A stretch of 14,437 nt of DNA from Marinospirillum sp. Lineage in GTDB: Bacteria > Pseudomonadota > Gammaproteobacteria > Pseudomonadales > Halomonadaceae. Of the stretch, positions 7,667 to 13,777 are shown piece after piece. A program made the translations under genes and the position numbers. A model generated the notes under the pieces. The model was not told where the DNA came from. It was given only the letters and a program-made list of their open reading frames with translations, and made no database searches. The stretch covers positions 1 to 14,437 of the forward strand of contig SKOQ01000206.1 in assembly GCA_007119985.1 (NCBI GenBank). The letters are read 5' to 3'. Within the stretch, counting starts at the first letter, position 1; the number at the start of each line of letters is the position of its first letter.

Positions 7667-7695
7667 TGTCGACGGCGTAAAAGTGCCTGCTGCCC

Positions 7696-8559
7696 ATGAA
7701 TGAGCCTGTCATTGAATCAGCGCCAGAGGCGGAGCTCGAGCCTCATCTGCACTCCAAGGTAGCGGGTGAGCCTTACTTGCAGCTGCCTGAAGACCTGTTT
7801 ATTCCGCCTGAAGCGATGCGGGTTTTTCTGGAGGCCTTTGAAGGGCCGTTGGATTTATTGCTCTATCTAATTCGTAAGCACAATCTCGATATTCTGACCA
7901 TCAATGTGGCCGAAATTACGCGCCAGTACATGCATTATTTAGACCTGATGCAGGTGCTACAGCTGGAGTTGGCTGGTGAGTACCTGGTGATGGCGGCCCT
8001 CTTGGCTGAGATCAAATCTCGTAGCCTCTTGCCGCGCCACCATGAGGCAGAAGAGGATGAAGCAGAAGAAGATCCGCGCGCCGAGCTGATCCGCCGCTTG
8101 TTAGAGTATGAGCGCTATAAAACGGCCGCTGAGCGGTTGGATCAATTACCACGACACGAAAGAGATCTTTTTCCTGTCCAGCCGGAGCGCCCTGATTTGG
8201 CGCAGCGGACTGTGCACCCTGATGTTGATCTGCGTGAGCTACTATTGGTGTTTGGGCAGCTGCTCAAGAGCTCGGCTTTGCAAGCCCATCATCAGATTAG
8301 CCGCGAGCCGCTTTCGACCCGGGCGCGTATGAGCTTGATTCTGGAGCGTTTAGAGACAGCTGAAGGCTATCTTGAAATCGTCGCTTTTTTTGATCCTGAA
8401 GAAGGTCGTGCTGGCTTGGTGGTTGCCTTTATGGCGCTATTAGAATTGATCAAAGAGCAGCTGGTTGAGCTGGTGCAGGTGGAGAGCTTCGCCCCCATCC
8501 ATGCCCGTCTCAAAAAAGAGGCGAGGCATCTTGTGCTTGCTGAGGAGAACCTGCAATGA
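7696..8559 (+). CDS. scpA: Segregation and condensation protein A (kleisin)
   Basis: Kleisin subunit that bridges the SMC ATPase heads and recruits ScpB in the SMC-ScpAB condensin, which organises and resolves the nucleoid. The 287 residues have the family start FEGPLDLLLYLIRKHNLDI at about 48-66, then LAGEYLVMAALLAEIKSRSLLP at 92-113, an acidic linker at 117-129, the central LIRRLLEYERYKTAAERL helix and the C-terminal winged helix with LELIKEQLVELVQ. The N-terminal 40 residues or so before the kleisin domain are longer than in Bacillus ScpA, as in many proteobacteria. No Shine-Dalgarno sequence precedes the ATG at 7696, so the exact start is less certain than the gene. It overlaps scpB by four bases. 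Confidence 0.96.
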   Translation: MNEPVIESAPEAELEPHLHSKVAGEPYLQLPEDLFIPPEAMRVFLEAFEGPLDLLLYLIRKHNLDILTINVAEITRQYMHYLDLMQVLQLELAGEYLVMAALLAEIKSRSLLPRHHEAEEDEAEEDPRAELIRRLLEYERYKTAAERLDQLPRHERDLFPVQPERPDLAQRTVHPDVDLRELLLVFGQLLKSSALQAHHQISREPLSTRARMSLILERLETAEGYLEIVAFFDPEEGRAGLVVAFMALLELIKEQLVELVQVESFAPIHARLKKEARHLVLAEENLQ

Positions 8560-9344
8560 ATGAGCACCCTTCTCCGCGCCAACCCGATGATGCGGCCAGA
8601 GTGATGGATCTTGGGTTAGAGCGCATTATTGAAGCCGTTTTGCTGGCAGCGCGCGGCCCCTTGAACCTAGATCAACTGCAAGCGTTGTTTGATCCAGAAG
8701 AGCGTCCAGAGCGTCGCGACATCAAGCAGGCTCTTGAGACCTTGCAGCAAGCGGCAAAAGGGAGCAGTCAAGAATTAAAAGAAGTCGCGGGTGGCTATCG
8801 TTATCAAATTAAAGCCGACTACGCTCCTTGGGTCAGCCGTCTGTGGGAGAGCAAACCCCCGCGCTACTCGCGTGCATTGCTTGAAACCCTGGCCTTGATT
8901 GCCTATCGCCAGCCAGTCACGCGTGGTGAAATCGAAGAAGTGCGCGGTGTGAGTGTGAGCTCGCAAATTATTCGTACCCTTGAAGAGCGTGACTGGATAC
9001 GCGTGATCGGTCACAGAGAAGTGCCGGGTCGCCCTGCTTTATATGCGACAACACGTCACTTTCTCGACTACTTTAATTTAAGCAGTTTAACGGAGCTGCC
9101 TGAGCTGGATGAACTTCGTGCTCTGGCTGAACTCGAAACCGAACAATGGCAAGACGAACTCGATCTCCCTCCTGTGAGTCCTTTGCTGCTTGAAGAAGAA
9201 CCCGATGCCGCAGCGCCAGTGGAAGGTGTGGAACCTGCCGACGCCGTCACTGAAGCATCTGAAACCGTTGCAGCAAAGAGCAGCACTGAGCTGACCTTTG
9301 CTGATTTAGCGGCCCGTTTGTCTGATTCCTCAACCTCAGGTTGA
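8556..9344 (+). CDS. scpB: Segregation and condensation protein B
   Basis: Dimeric winged-helix partner of ScpA in SMC-ScpAB. The start overlaps the scpA stop in an ATGA arrangement, the classic sign of translational coupling and of the fixed ratio such complexes need. The first winged-helix unit covers about residues 18-85 (RIIEAVLLAARGPLNLDQL through EVAGGYRYQ). The second covers about 100-172 and holds the strongest family signature: RALLETLALIAYRQPVTRGEIEEVRGV, then SSQIIRTLEERDWIRVIGHREVPGRPALYATT and FLDYFNLSSLTELP. After residue 180 comes a low-complexity acidic, alanine-rich tail of about 80 residues that is poorly conserved and probably disordered. Total 262 residues. Confidence 0.96.
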   Translation: MNEHPSPRQPDDAARVMDLGLERIIEAVLLAARGPLNLDQLQALFDPEERPERRDIKQALETLQQAAKGSSQELKEVAGGYRYQIKADYAPWVSRLWESKPPRYSRALLETLALIAYRQPVTRGEIEEVRGVSVSSQIIRTLEERDWIRVIGHREVPGRPALYATTRHFLDYFNLSSLTELPELDELRALAELETEQWQDELDLPPVSPLLLEEEPDAAAPVEGVEPADAVTEASETVAAKSSTELTFADLAARLSDSSTSG

Positions 9345-9379
9345 AGATTTTATTGATCCCTAACCGTGTGTGAACACCT

Positions 9380-10291
9380 ATGACGAAAAAAACACCAGTG
9401 CAGCATCCACGCTCTTCTTCGCCTTCGGCGCCGCAGAGCCCTTCTTCAACCACGAGTGATAGTGAAAAACTGCAAAAGGTTCTGGCGCGCTCGGGCCTTG
9501 GCTCGCGCCGTGAAATGGAAGGCTATATCGATGCTGGCCTTGTGACAGTGAATGGCCGTGTCGCTCAGCTCGGAGATCGCATTACATCGCGTGATCAAGT
9601 GACGTTCAAAGGCCGTCCCGTTCCCCTGAAGGCCGAAGAGGATCTGCCGCGTCGTGTGATTATGTATAGCAAGCCAGAAGGCGAGCTGGTCACGCGTAAA
9701 GACCCAGAGGGTCGCCGTACCGTCTTCGATCACCTCCCGCGCTTGCGTGGCGAGCGCTGGATCGCAATTGGTCGCTTAGATATCAACACCAGTGGTTTGT
9801 TGTTATTGACCAACGATGGTGAGCTGGCCAATCGATTGATGCACCCTTCGCATCAGGTCGAACGTGAATACGCCGTGCGTGTGATGGGTGAAGTCACCGA
9901 AGAGATGCTTAAAGCCATGCAAGAAGGTGTGATGCTTGAGGATGGATTGGCGACCTTCAGTGATATTCAGCTGGTCGGCGGTGAAGGCATCAACACCTGG
10001 TATCATGTGGTCATTAAAGAAGGTCGAAATCGTGAAGTGCGCCGTTTGTGGGAGTCTCAGGGCGTGACGGTGAGTCGCTTGAAGCGTGTCCGTTATGGTT
10101 CGATCTGCTTGGATAAGCGCACTAAAATGGGCGAATGGATCGAACTCACTCAAGCTGAAGTGGATGATTTATCGCGCCTTGCCGGGTTGGAAAACAAAAC
10201 TGTGGCCGATCTGCAAACTTCGCGATCCGCGCAAAAAAACCGCTCTAGTGCCCGCAAGCCGGTGCATGCTATCGGTCGGCGTCAGCGTTAA
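9380..10291 (+). CDS. rluB: 23S rRNA pseudouridine(2605) synthase RluB
   Basis: Converts U2605 of 23S rRNA to pseudouridine. The 303 residues comprise a Ser/Pro-rich leader (1-28), an S4 RNA-binding domain at about 29-75 (KLQKVLARSGLGSRREMEGYI, VTVNGRVAQLGD) and an RsuA-type catalytic domain with the GRLDINTSGLLLLTNDGELANRLMHP motif. Its catalytic aspartate is D134. YHVVIKEGRNREVRRLWESQG near 208-228 is the second conserved block. The tail after 275 is basic (Arg/Lys/Ser) and likely contacts rRNA. RluB is favoured over RluE/RluF/RsuA by the YSKPEGELVTRKDPEGR block and by the yciO/scpAB neighbourhood. It lies 35 bp after scpB, with no clear Shine-Dalgarno sequence. An A/T hairpin after the stop (10309-10341) might weakly end the operon. 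Confidence 0.94.
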   Translation: MTKKTPVQHPRSSSPSAPQSPSSTTSDSEKLQKVLARSGLGSRREMEGYIDAGLVTVNGRVAQLGDRITSRDQVTFKGRPVPLKAEEDLPRRVIMYSKPEGELVTRKDPEGRRTVFDHLPRLRGERWIAIGRLDINTSGLLLLTNDGELANRLMHPSHQVEREYAVRVMGEVTEEMLKAMQEGVMLEDGLATFSDIQLVGGEGINTWYHVVIKEGRNREVRRLWESQGVTVSRLKRVRYGSICLDKRTKMGEWIELTQAEVDDLSRLAGLENKTVADLQTSRSAQKNRSSARKPVHAIGRRQR

Positions 10292-10349
10292 ATTCTTGTG
10301 ATGTATCAGCAATAAAAAGGTTTTTTTGGTTTTTTTTATGCCAAGGGGG

Positions 10350-10388
10350 TTGCAAGAAGGCAAAAAAAGGCTATTATATGCGCCGCGC
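10350..10388 (+). promoter_or_regulatory. tRNA-Lys promoter with GC-rich discriminator
   Basis: TTGCAA (10350-10355), a 16-bp spacer and TATTAT (10372-10377) form a sigma-70 promoter directly before the first tRNA. An alternative -10, TTATAT, is at 10374-10379 with 18-bp spacing. Bases 10380-10388 (GCGCCGCGC) form a GC-rich discriminator typical of stable-RNA promoters under ppGpp (stringent) control. The first mature tRNA base is 10393, so the 5' leader is very short. Confidence 0.72.
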
Positions 10389-10392
10389 TAAG

Positions 10393-10467
10393 GGGTCGTT
10401 AGCTCAGTGGTAGAGCAGTTGGCTTTTAACCAATTGGTCGAAGGTTCGAATCCTTCACGACCCACCA
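10393..10467 (+). tRNA. tRNA-Lys (anticodon UUU), copy 1
   Basis: A 75-nt cloverleaf with encoded CCA. The acceptor arm GGGTCGT pairs with ACGACCC, and the D stem is GCTC/GAGC. The anticodon stem GTTGG/CCAAT carries the loop CTTTTAA, with anticodon TTT at 10425-10427. The T arm is GAAGG-TTCGAAT-CCTTC. It closely resembles E. coli tRNA-Lys. U34 of this tRNA is a substrate of the MnmC encoded in the same window. It is identical to the copy 97 bp downstream and presumably shares its transcript. Confidence 0.98.
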
Positions 10468-10489
10468 AGCGCGCAAAAAAACCTGATTA

Positions 10490-10564
10490 GGGTCGTTAGC
10501 TCAGTGGTAGAGCAGTTGGCTTTTAACCAATTGGTCGAAGGTTCGAATCCTTCACGACCCACCA
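10490..10564 (+). tRNA. tRNA-Lys (anticodon UUU), copy 2
   Basis: A perfect 75-bp repeat of the gene at 10393-10467, including the encoded CCA; the anticodon TTT is at 10522-10524. A 22-bp spacer separates the copies and holds no promoter-like sequence, so both should be processed from one precursor. A terminator follows 12 bp after the CCA. Confidence 0.98.
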
Positions 10565-10576
10565 GAATTCTAAAAG

Positions 10577-10603
10577 AACCGTCCTTAATGGGCGGTTTTT
10601 TTT
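10577..10603 (+). terminator. Rho-independent terminator of the tRNA-Lys pair
   Basis: AACCGTCC pairs with GGGCGGTT (eight pairs, one T-G wobble) around a TTAAT loop, followed by a T run reaching 10603. Position directly after the second tRNA fits a two-tRNA transcription unit ending here, leaving nadA with its own promoter. Confidence 0.88.
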
Positions 10604-10654
10604 ATGTCTCAATGCCGCTTTTTTGATCATTCAGCACGGCCGATCTCGACTTTA

Positions 10655-10663
10655 TGCTATGAT
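10655..10663 (+). promoter_or_regulatory. Candidate extended -10 promoter of nadA
   Basis: TGC-TATGAT is an extended -10 element (TGn plus five of six bases of TATAAT), 41 bp before the nadA ATG. No good -35 is present at the expected distance, which extended -10 promoters tolerate. It lies between the tRNA terminator and nadA, where a promoter is needed. Confidence 0.5.
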
Positions 10664-10704
10664 CCCTTTCTTTCCCGATCACTGCAAAAGTAAGCTCATC
10701 GACC

Positions 10705-11739
10705 ATGACTAGTGTTTATGATCAGCTCCTTGTACGCGAGCATCTTGCTAAGGCCCAGCCTGAGCCAGAACTTTCCCCCGACCAGCAGCAGTTTTGGATC
10801 GAGCAGATTAAAAAAGATCTGCAAGCGCGCAATGCGGTTTTGATCGCGCACTACTACACCCCCGCGGTGATCCAAACGCTGGCTGAACAGACGGGTGGCT
10901 TTATTGGCGACTCATTGGAGATGGCCCGCTTTGGTGCCCAGCATTCAGCGCAAACCTTGATTGTCGCTGGGGTGCGCTTTATGGGTGAAACTGCCAAGAT
11001 CCTCTCGCCAGAAAAAAAGGTGTTGATGCCCACTTTGGAAGCCACCTGTTCCTTAGATATTGGCTGTGATGCCGAGGAGTTTGCCGCCTTTTGTGCTGAG
11101 CACCCCGATCGAGAAATCGTGGTGTATGCCAATACATCGGCCGCAGTGAAGGCGAAGGCCGACTGGGTGGTAACTTCGAGCATCGCATTGAAGGTGGTCT
11201 CCCATCTGCGTGAGCAGGGCAAGAAGATCATCTGGGCACCGGATCAACATTTGGGGCAGTATATTCAGCGCTCTACGGGAGCCGATATGATTCTTTGGGA
11301 TGGCGCTTGTATCGTCCATGAAGAATTCAAAGCCAAGGGCATAGTGGATTTGAAAAAAATCCATCCAACTGCCGCCGTGTTGGTGCATCCAGAGTCGCCG
11401 CAGAGTGTGGTCGAAGTGGCGGACGTTGTTGGCTCAACAAGTCAGCTTCTTAAAGCAGCATCGACGCTGCCTAACGAGGTTTTTATCGTTGCGACAGATC
11501 GCGGCATCTTCTACAAGATGCAGCAGCAGAATCCAACCAAGCGCTTTTTAGAAGCCCCAACAGCCGGCCAGGGCGCGACTTGCCGTAGTTGTGCGCATTG
11601 CCCTTGGATGGCGATGAACAGCCTTGAGCGCTTAGCGGCGACCTTAAGTAGTGAGGCTGAAGAGATTCATGTTTCGCCGCAATTGATTGAGCAGGCACTG
11701 ATCCCTCTTAAGCGGATGCTGAGCTTTCAGGCCGAGTAG
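10705..11739 (+). CDS. nadA: Quinolinate synthase NadA (4Fe-4S)
   Basis: Condenses iminoaspartate (from NadB) with dihydroxyacetone phosphate to quinolinate, the precursor of NAD, in the cytoplasm. The 344 residues match the long enterobacterial-type NadA (347 in E. coli). Cluster ligands are predicted as C115 in EATCSLDIGC, C202 in GACIVHEEF and C299 at the end of the CRSCAHC motif (293-299), all in the positions expected after a two-residue offset from E. coli. Other family blocks are LIAHYYTPAVIQ, VYANTSAAVKAKADWVVTSSIA, IWAPDQHLG, HPESPQSVV and VATDRGIFYKMQQ. It is monocistronic, between the tRNA terminator and its own terminator. The ribosome binding site is weak. No nadB or nadC lies in the window. 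Confidence 0.98.
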   Translation: MTSVYDQLLVREHLAKAQPEPELSPDQQQFWIEQIKKDLQARNAVLIAHYYTPAVIQTLAEQTGGFIGDSLEMARFGAQHSAQTLIVAGVRFMGETAKILSPEKKVLMPTLEATCSLDIGCDAEEFAAFCAEHPDREIVVYANTSAAVKAKADWVVTSSIALKVVSHLREQGKKIIWAPDQHLGQYIQRSTGADMILWDGACIVHEEFKAKGIVDLKKIHPTAAVLVHPESPQSVVEVADVVGSTSQLLKAASTLPNEVFIVATDRGIFYKMQQQNPTKRFLEAPTAGQGATCRSCAHCPWMAMNSLERLAATLSSEAEEIHVSPQLIEQALIPLKRMLSFQAE

Positions 11740-11755
11740 CCTCAGATGCACTTTT

Positions 11756-11780
11756 AAACCCAGCTTCGGCTGGGTTTTTT
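11756..11780 (+). terminator. Rho-independent terminator of nadA (UUCG loop)
   Basis: AAACCCAGC pairs perfectly with GCTGGGTTT across a TTCG tetraloop, one of the most stable RNA loops. The T run continues to 11780. It starts 17 bp after the nadA stop. Confidence 0.95.
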
Positions 11781-11800
11781 AATGGGGCTTTTTTATCGGG

Positions 11801-11814
11801 TTGATCTTGTTAAA
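11801..11814 (+). promoter_or_regulatory. FNR/ANR-box-like site upstream of the usp gene
   Basis: TTGAT-CTTG-TTAAA matches eight of ten fixed positions of the FNR/ANR consensus TTGAT-N4-ATCAA. Its centre (11807.5) lies about 40.5 bp before the start point expected from a GATAAA -10-like hexamer at 11836-11841, near the class II activator position. Universal stress genes are known Anr/FNR targets in Pseudomonas and others, so oxygen-responsive control is plausible here. The box is imperfect. Confidence 0.42.
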
Positions 11815-11832
11815 CTGAGGGAGGTGAGCCAG

Positions 11833-11860
11833 CTTGATAAAAGCGGTTTCCTTCATCAAG
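11833..11860 (+). repeat. Inverted repeat CTTGAT...ATCAAG in the usp leader
   Basis: Six-base perfect arms, 11833-11838 and 11855-11860, are separated by 16 bases and end seven bases before the strong AGGAG ribosome binding site. It could be a leader hairpin or an operator-like site. The spacing is too wide for an FNR box. The left arm overlaps the candidate -10. Confidence 0.4.
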
Positions 11861-11880
11861 AATAAAAAGGAGAGAAGGCA

Positions 11881-12351
11881 ATGAGTCAGCATCCAAGTGC
11901 AGTTGTACTACCAATTGATGGGTCAGAAGGGGCTTTACGTGCGGTTGAGGCGGCAGGTGTGCTGGCGCAGCAGTTTGGTGTTGAGCTTCAGCTCGTGTAT
12001 GTCTTTTCCCATGAGGCGGTTGATTCTTTTGGGTTGAATGCGCTGGGTCAAACTGGCAAGAGCGCTGATTTTATCGATCCAGACATGCTCGCTCAGATCC
12101 AAGAAGAAAAAGCCACAGCGGTCTTTAGACAGGCAGAGGCGCGTCTTGAAGATATCAGTGGTCTTGCGGTCGTTGAAGTTACTTTGAAAGGCGATCCGGC
12201 GACCCAGCTGCTAGATTATCTAGCTCAGCAAGCATCGCCTTGGGTCGTGATGGGGCGTCAGGGTAAATCGACGCTGAAAGAAATCTTTATCGGCAGTGTC
12301 AGTCAAAAGCTGATCCATCGTGCAGGCTGTCCGGTGACGCTGATTAACTAA
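11881..12351 (+). CDS. Universal stress protein, UspA family (ATP-binding type)
   Basis: A 156-residue single Usp domain, cytoplasmic. Members are induced by starvation, anoxia and other stress; many bind ATP and dimerise, but no single reaction is known. The N-terminal strand AVVLPIDGSEGALRAVEAAGVLA is typical. The C-terminal ATP-binding signature G-2X-G-9X-G(S/T) is intact: GRQG, nine residues, then GS in MGRQGKSTLKEIFIGSVSQKLIHRAGCPVTLI (about 124-155). This places it in the nucleotide-binding UspF/G-like or MJ0577-like group rather than the UspA group lacking ATP binding. An excellent AGGAG ribosome binding site precedes the ATG. It stands alone, after the nadA terminator and convergent with the ATPase gene. 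A possible FNR/ANR site lies upstream. Confidence 0.94.
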   Translation: MSQHPSAVVLPIDGSEGALRAVEAAGVLAQQFGVELQLVYVFSHEAVDSFGLNALGQTGKSADFIDPDMLAQIQEEKATAVFRQAEARLEDISGLAVVEVTLKGDPATQLLDYLAQQASPWVVMGRQGKSTLKEIFIGSVSQKLIHRAGCPVTLIN

Positions 12352-12373
12352 TCTCTCTTGTCCGCTTTTTAGA

Positions 12374-12414
12374 CCCACCAGTGAACGAGGCAGCTGAGCG
12401 GCATCACTGGTGGG
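12374..12414. repeat. 11-bp inverted repeat between convergent genes
   Basis: CCCACCAGTGA (12374-12384) and TCACTGGTGGG (12404-12414) are perfect complements around a 19-base loop. A second small inverted repeat, CTGAG-AGG-CTCAG, follows at 12415-12427 and overlaps the last codons of the ATPase gene. It sits between the convergent usp and ATPase genes, where a terminator is expected. Neither strand has a T tract after the stem, so it is not a standard intrinsic terminator. It may still block read-through or protect RNA 3' ends. Confidence 0.7.
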
Positions 12415-12423
12415 CTGAGAGGC

Positions 12424-13425
12424 TCAGAAGCCCGCTGCAGCGAGTTGCTGTGCGAGCTGGTCCAGTTGAGCTACCCCTTGTATATCGGTTTCCATCAAGG
12501 GCAGTCGTGGGCGAGGCAGGGCGGCAAACTGCTGATCGATTTCAGCCAGATACAAGGCCTCTTGTGCGCGTCGAGCTTGCAAAAACTGTCCATCGGCTGC
12601 TGCAGGTAACACGCGATTGACCAATACGGCTGCGACAGGAATCTGCGCCTCTTGCAATGAAGTGATCGCACGGCGCGTCTCCAGCAAGGGGAGCTTTTCT
12701 GGCGTCATGACAAACAAAAAGGCATTCAGCTCTGGATCTTGAATGCTACGCCGCGCCTGATAAAACAAGCGGCGTCTTTCCAATAGCACCTGCGCTACCT
12801 GCTGCGTCTTTTCTTCTAAATGGCTGAGTGATTCGCCGTCATCGAGTGGGCTGGTGAGGTTTTGTCCGCTGCGCGGGGTCAGATGCTCAAGTACCTTACC
12901 CAGTTCCGATGATTTTTTATTATGGGCCAGTAGGCCGTCTGTCCACGCGGCCATCGCTTCTGGCAGGGCCAGTAGGCGCAGGGTGTGGCCTGTCGGTGCC
13001 GTATCAAAAATCACCAAATCATACTGATCGGCTGTGCTGGTCATGATCTTGGCAATGCGTTCGAGCAGCGCAGCTTCTTGCGTGCCTGGTGAAAGGCGTG
13101 TGAGCTGCATTTGTCGTTTTAGCTCCTTGAGCATGGCGGGTGCAGCAAAATGCTGCATTTGGGCGACGACCCGCTCAAGATGCGCTTCTACCTCTTGATC
13201 AGGATCGATCTCGATGGCTTCTAAGCCAGGTTGAATTGCTTGAGGCTGATCGCTCAGCGCCTGATCATAGGCATCCCCAAGGCTGTGTGCAGGATCAGTC
13301 GAAACCACGAGACAGCGCTGGCCTCTTTGAGCTGCCAGTAAGCCTAGGGCGGCAGCGGTGGTGGTTTTGCCAACGCCGCCTTTGCCACCGACCCATAAAA
13401 AACGTCCTTTTAAGAGAGAGGACAT
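12424..13425 (-). CDS. ArsA/Get3-family (anion-transporting type) ATPase, single domain
   Basis: A 333-residue P-loop ATPase of the ArsA/Get3/TRC40 branch of the SIMIBI class; such proteins work as nucleotide-switched dimers. It has the deviant Walker A GGKGGVGKTT at 13-22 with signature lysine K15, switch I DPAHSLGD at 44-51 and switch II DTAPTGHTLRLL from 141, which are classic ArsA/Get3 motifs. The only cysteine in the N-terminal region is C38. I find neither the CxxC zinc motif of Get3 nor the arsenite-binding cysteines of ArsA, and no arsenic genes lie nearby. Arsenite export is therefore unlikely. I chose the ATG at 13425 because GGAG is seven bases upstream; an in-frame ATG at 13449 would lack this. 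It lies 51 bp after the Cys-Cys protein and in the cstA direction, so its job is probably tied to those genes. The client is unknown. Confidence 0.92.
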   Translation of the reverse strand: MSSLLKGRFLWVGGKGGVGKTTTAAALGLLAAQRGQRCLVVSTDPAHSLGDAYDQALSDQPQAIQPGLEAIEIDPDQEVEAHLERVVAQMQHFAAPAMLKELKRQMQLTRLSPGTQEAALLERIAKIMTSTADQYDLVIFDTAPTGHTLRLLALPEAMAAWTDGLLAHNKKSSELGKVLEHLTPRSGQNLTSPLDDGESLSHLEEKTQQVAQVLLERRRLFYQARRSIQDPELNAFLFVMTPEKLPLLETRRAITSLQEAQIPVAAVLVNRVLPAAADGQFLQARRAQEALYLAEIDQQFAALPRPRLPLMETDIQGVAQLDQLAQQLAAAGF

Positions 13426-13476
13426 GCATGTTCTCCAGGCCAGGTGCAAGCATCTGGCGTTAGGTTGATGGGCGTG

Positions 13477-13773
13477 TTAGCAGCAGCGGAAGTGATCGAG
13501 CGGAGATTGCTCCAACCCTTGGCGGCAATGCCAGTCATGAAAGCGTTCCAGCAAGAGCGGCTGGAGCTCTAAGGTGTAATAAGAGGCAGGATTCTGTATG
13601 CCCATCATCTCTGAGAACACCAGCAGCATAAACAGATCATCCTCATCCCTGCGGGCGCGAGCTAAGGCGCCACGGTAGCGCGAGGAATAGGCTTCTTCGG
13701 CAAAAAAACGGGCCTGACTGAGCCAAGCCCGTATTTTTTCTGCCCGAGAAGGTAAGGCATTTTCTCGGGTCAT
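13477..13773 (-). CDS. Small protein with C-terminal Cys-Cys (cory-CC-star-like), CstA-associated
   Basis: A 98-residue, soluble-looking protein with no signal peptide and no membrane segment. It is mainly helical by composition: a basic and acidic N-terminal half (RARRDEDDLFMLLVFSEMMGIQNPASYYTLELQPLLLERFHDW around 40-81), then C83 and the last residues HFRCC, so C97 and C98 are immediately before the stop. I believe this is the family named cory-CC-star protein after that ending, seen beside CstA-type transporters and ArsA ATPases; the name is from memory. E. coli YbdD and YjiX, the short proteins encoded right after cstA and btsT, also end in RCC as I recall, which suggests an equivalent role. 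It starts 4 bp after the cstA-like stop with AGGAG upstream, so translation is tightly linked. The molecular function is not known. Confidence 0.75.
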   Translation of the reverse strand: MTRENALPSRAEKIRAWLSQARFFAEEAYSSRYRGALARARRDEDDLFMLLVFSEMMGIQNPASYYTLELQPLLLERFHDWHCRQGLEQSPLDHFRCC

Positions 13774-13777
13774 AGGT

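Noticed and set aside
10309..10341. A/T hairpin after rluB as a full intrinsic terminator
   Set aside because: The stem is nearly all A-T with a bulge, and the T run is inside the stem rather than after it; at best a weak terminator.
12372..12380. GACCCACCA identical to the 3' end of the tRNA-Lys genes, possibly an attachment-site remnant
   Set aside because: Only nine bases match, it is part of a symmetric hairpin, and there is no integrase or other mobile gene nearby.
12424..13425. Arsenic resistance function for the ArsA-like ATPase
   Set aside because: It is single-domain, lacks arsenite-binding cysteines, and no arsB, arsC, arsD or arsR lies in view.
13426..13449. Start of the ArsA-like ATPase at the ATG at 13449
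   Set aside because: GGAG is spaced for the ATG at 13425, and the extra eight residues add nothing recognisable before the P-loop.
13140..13463. Plus-strand open frame antisense to the ATPase gene
   Set aside because: It is a shadow of a strongly supported gene, has no family features and no ribosome binding site.
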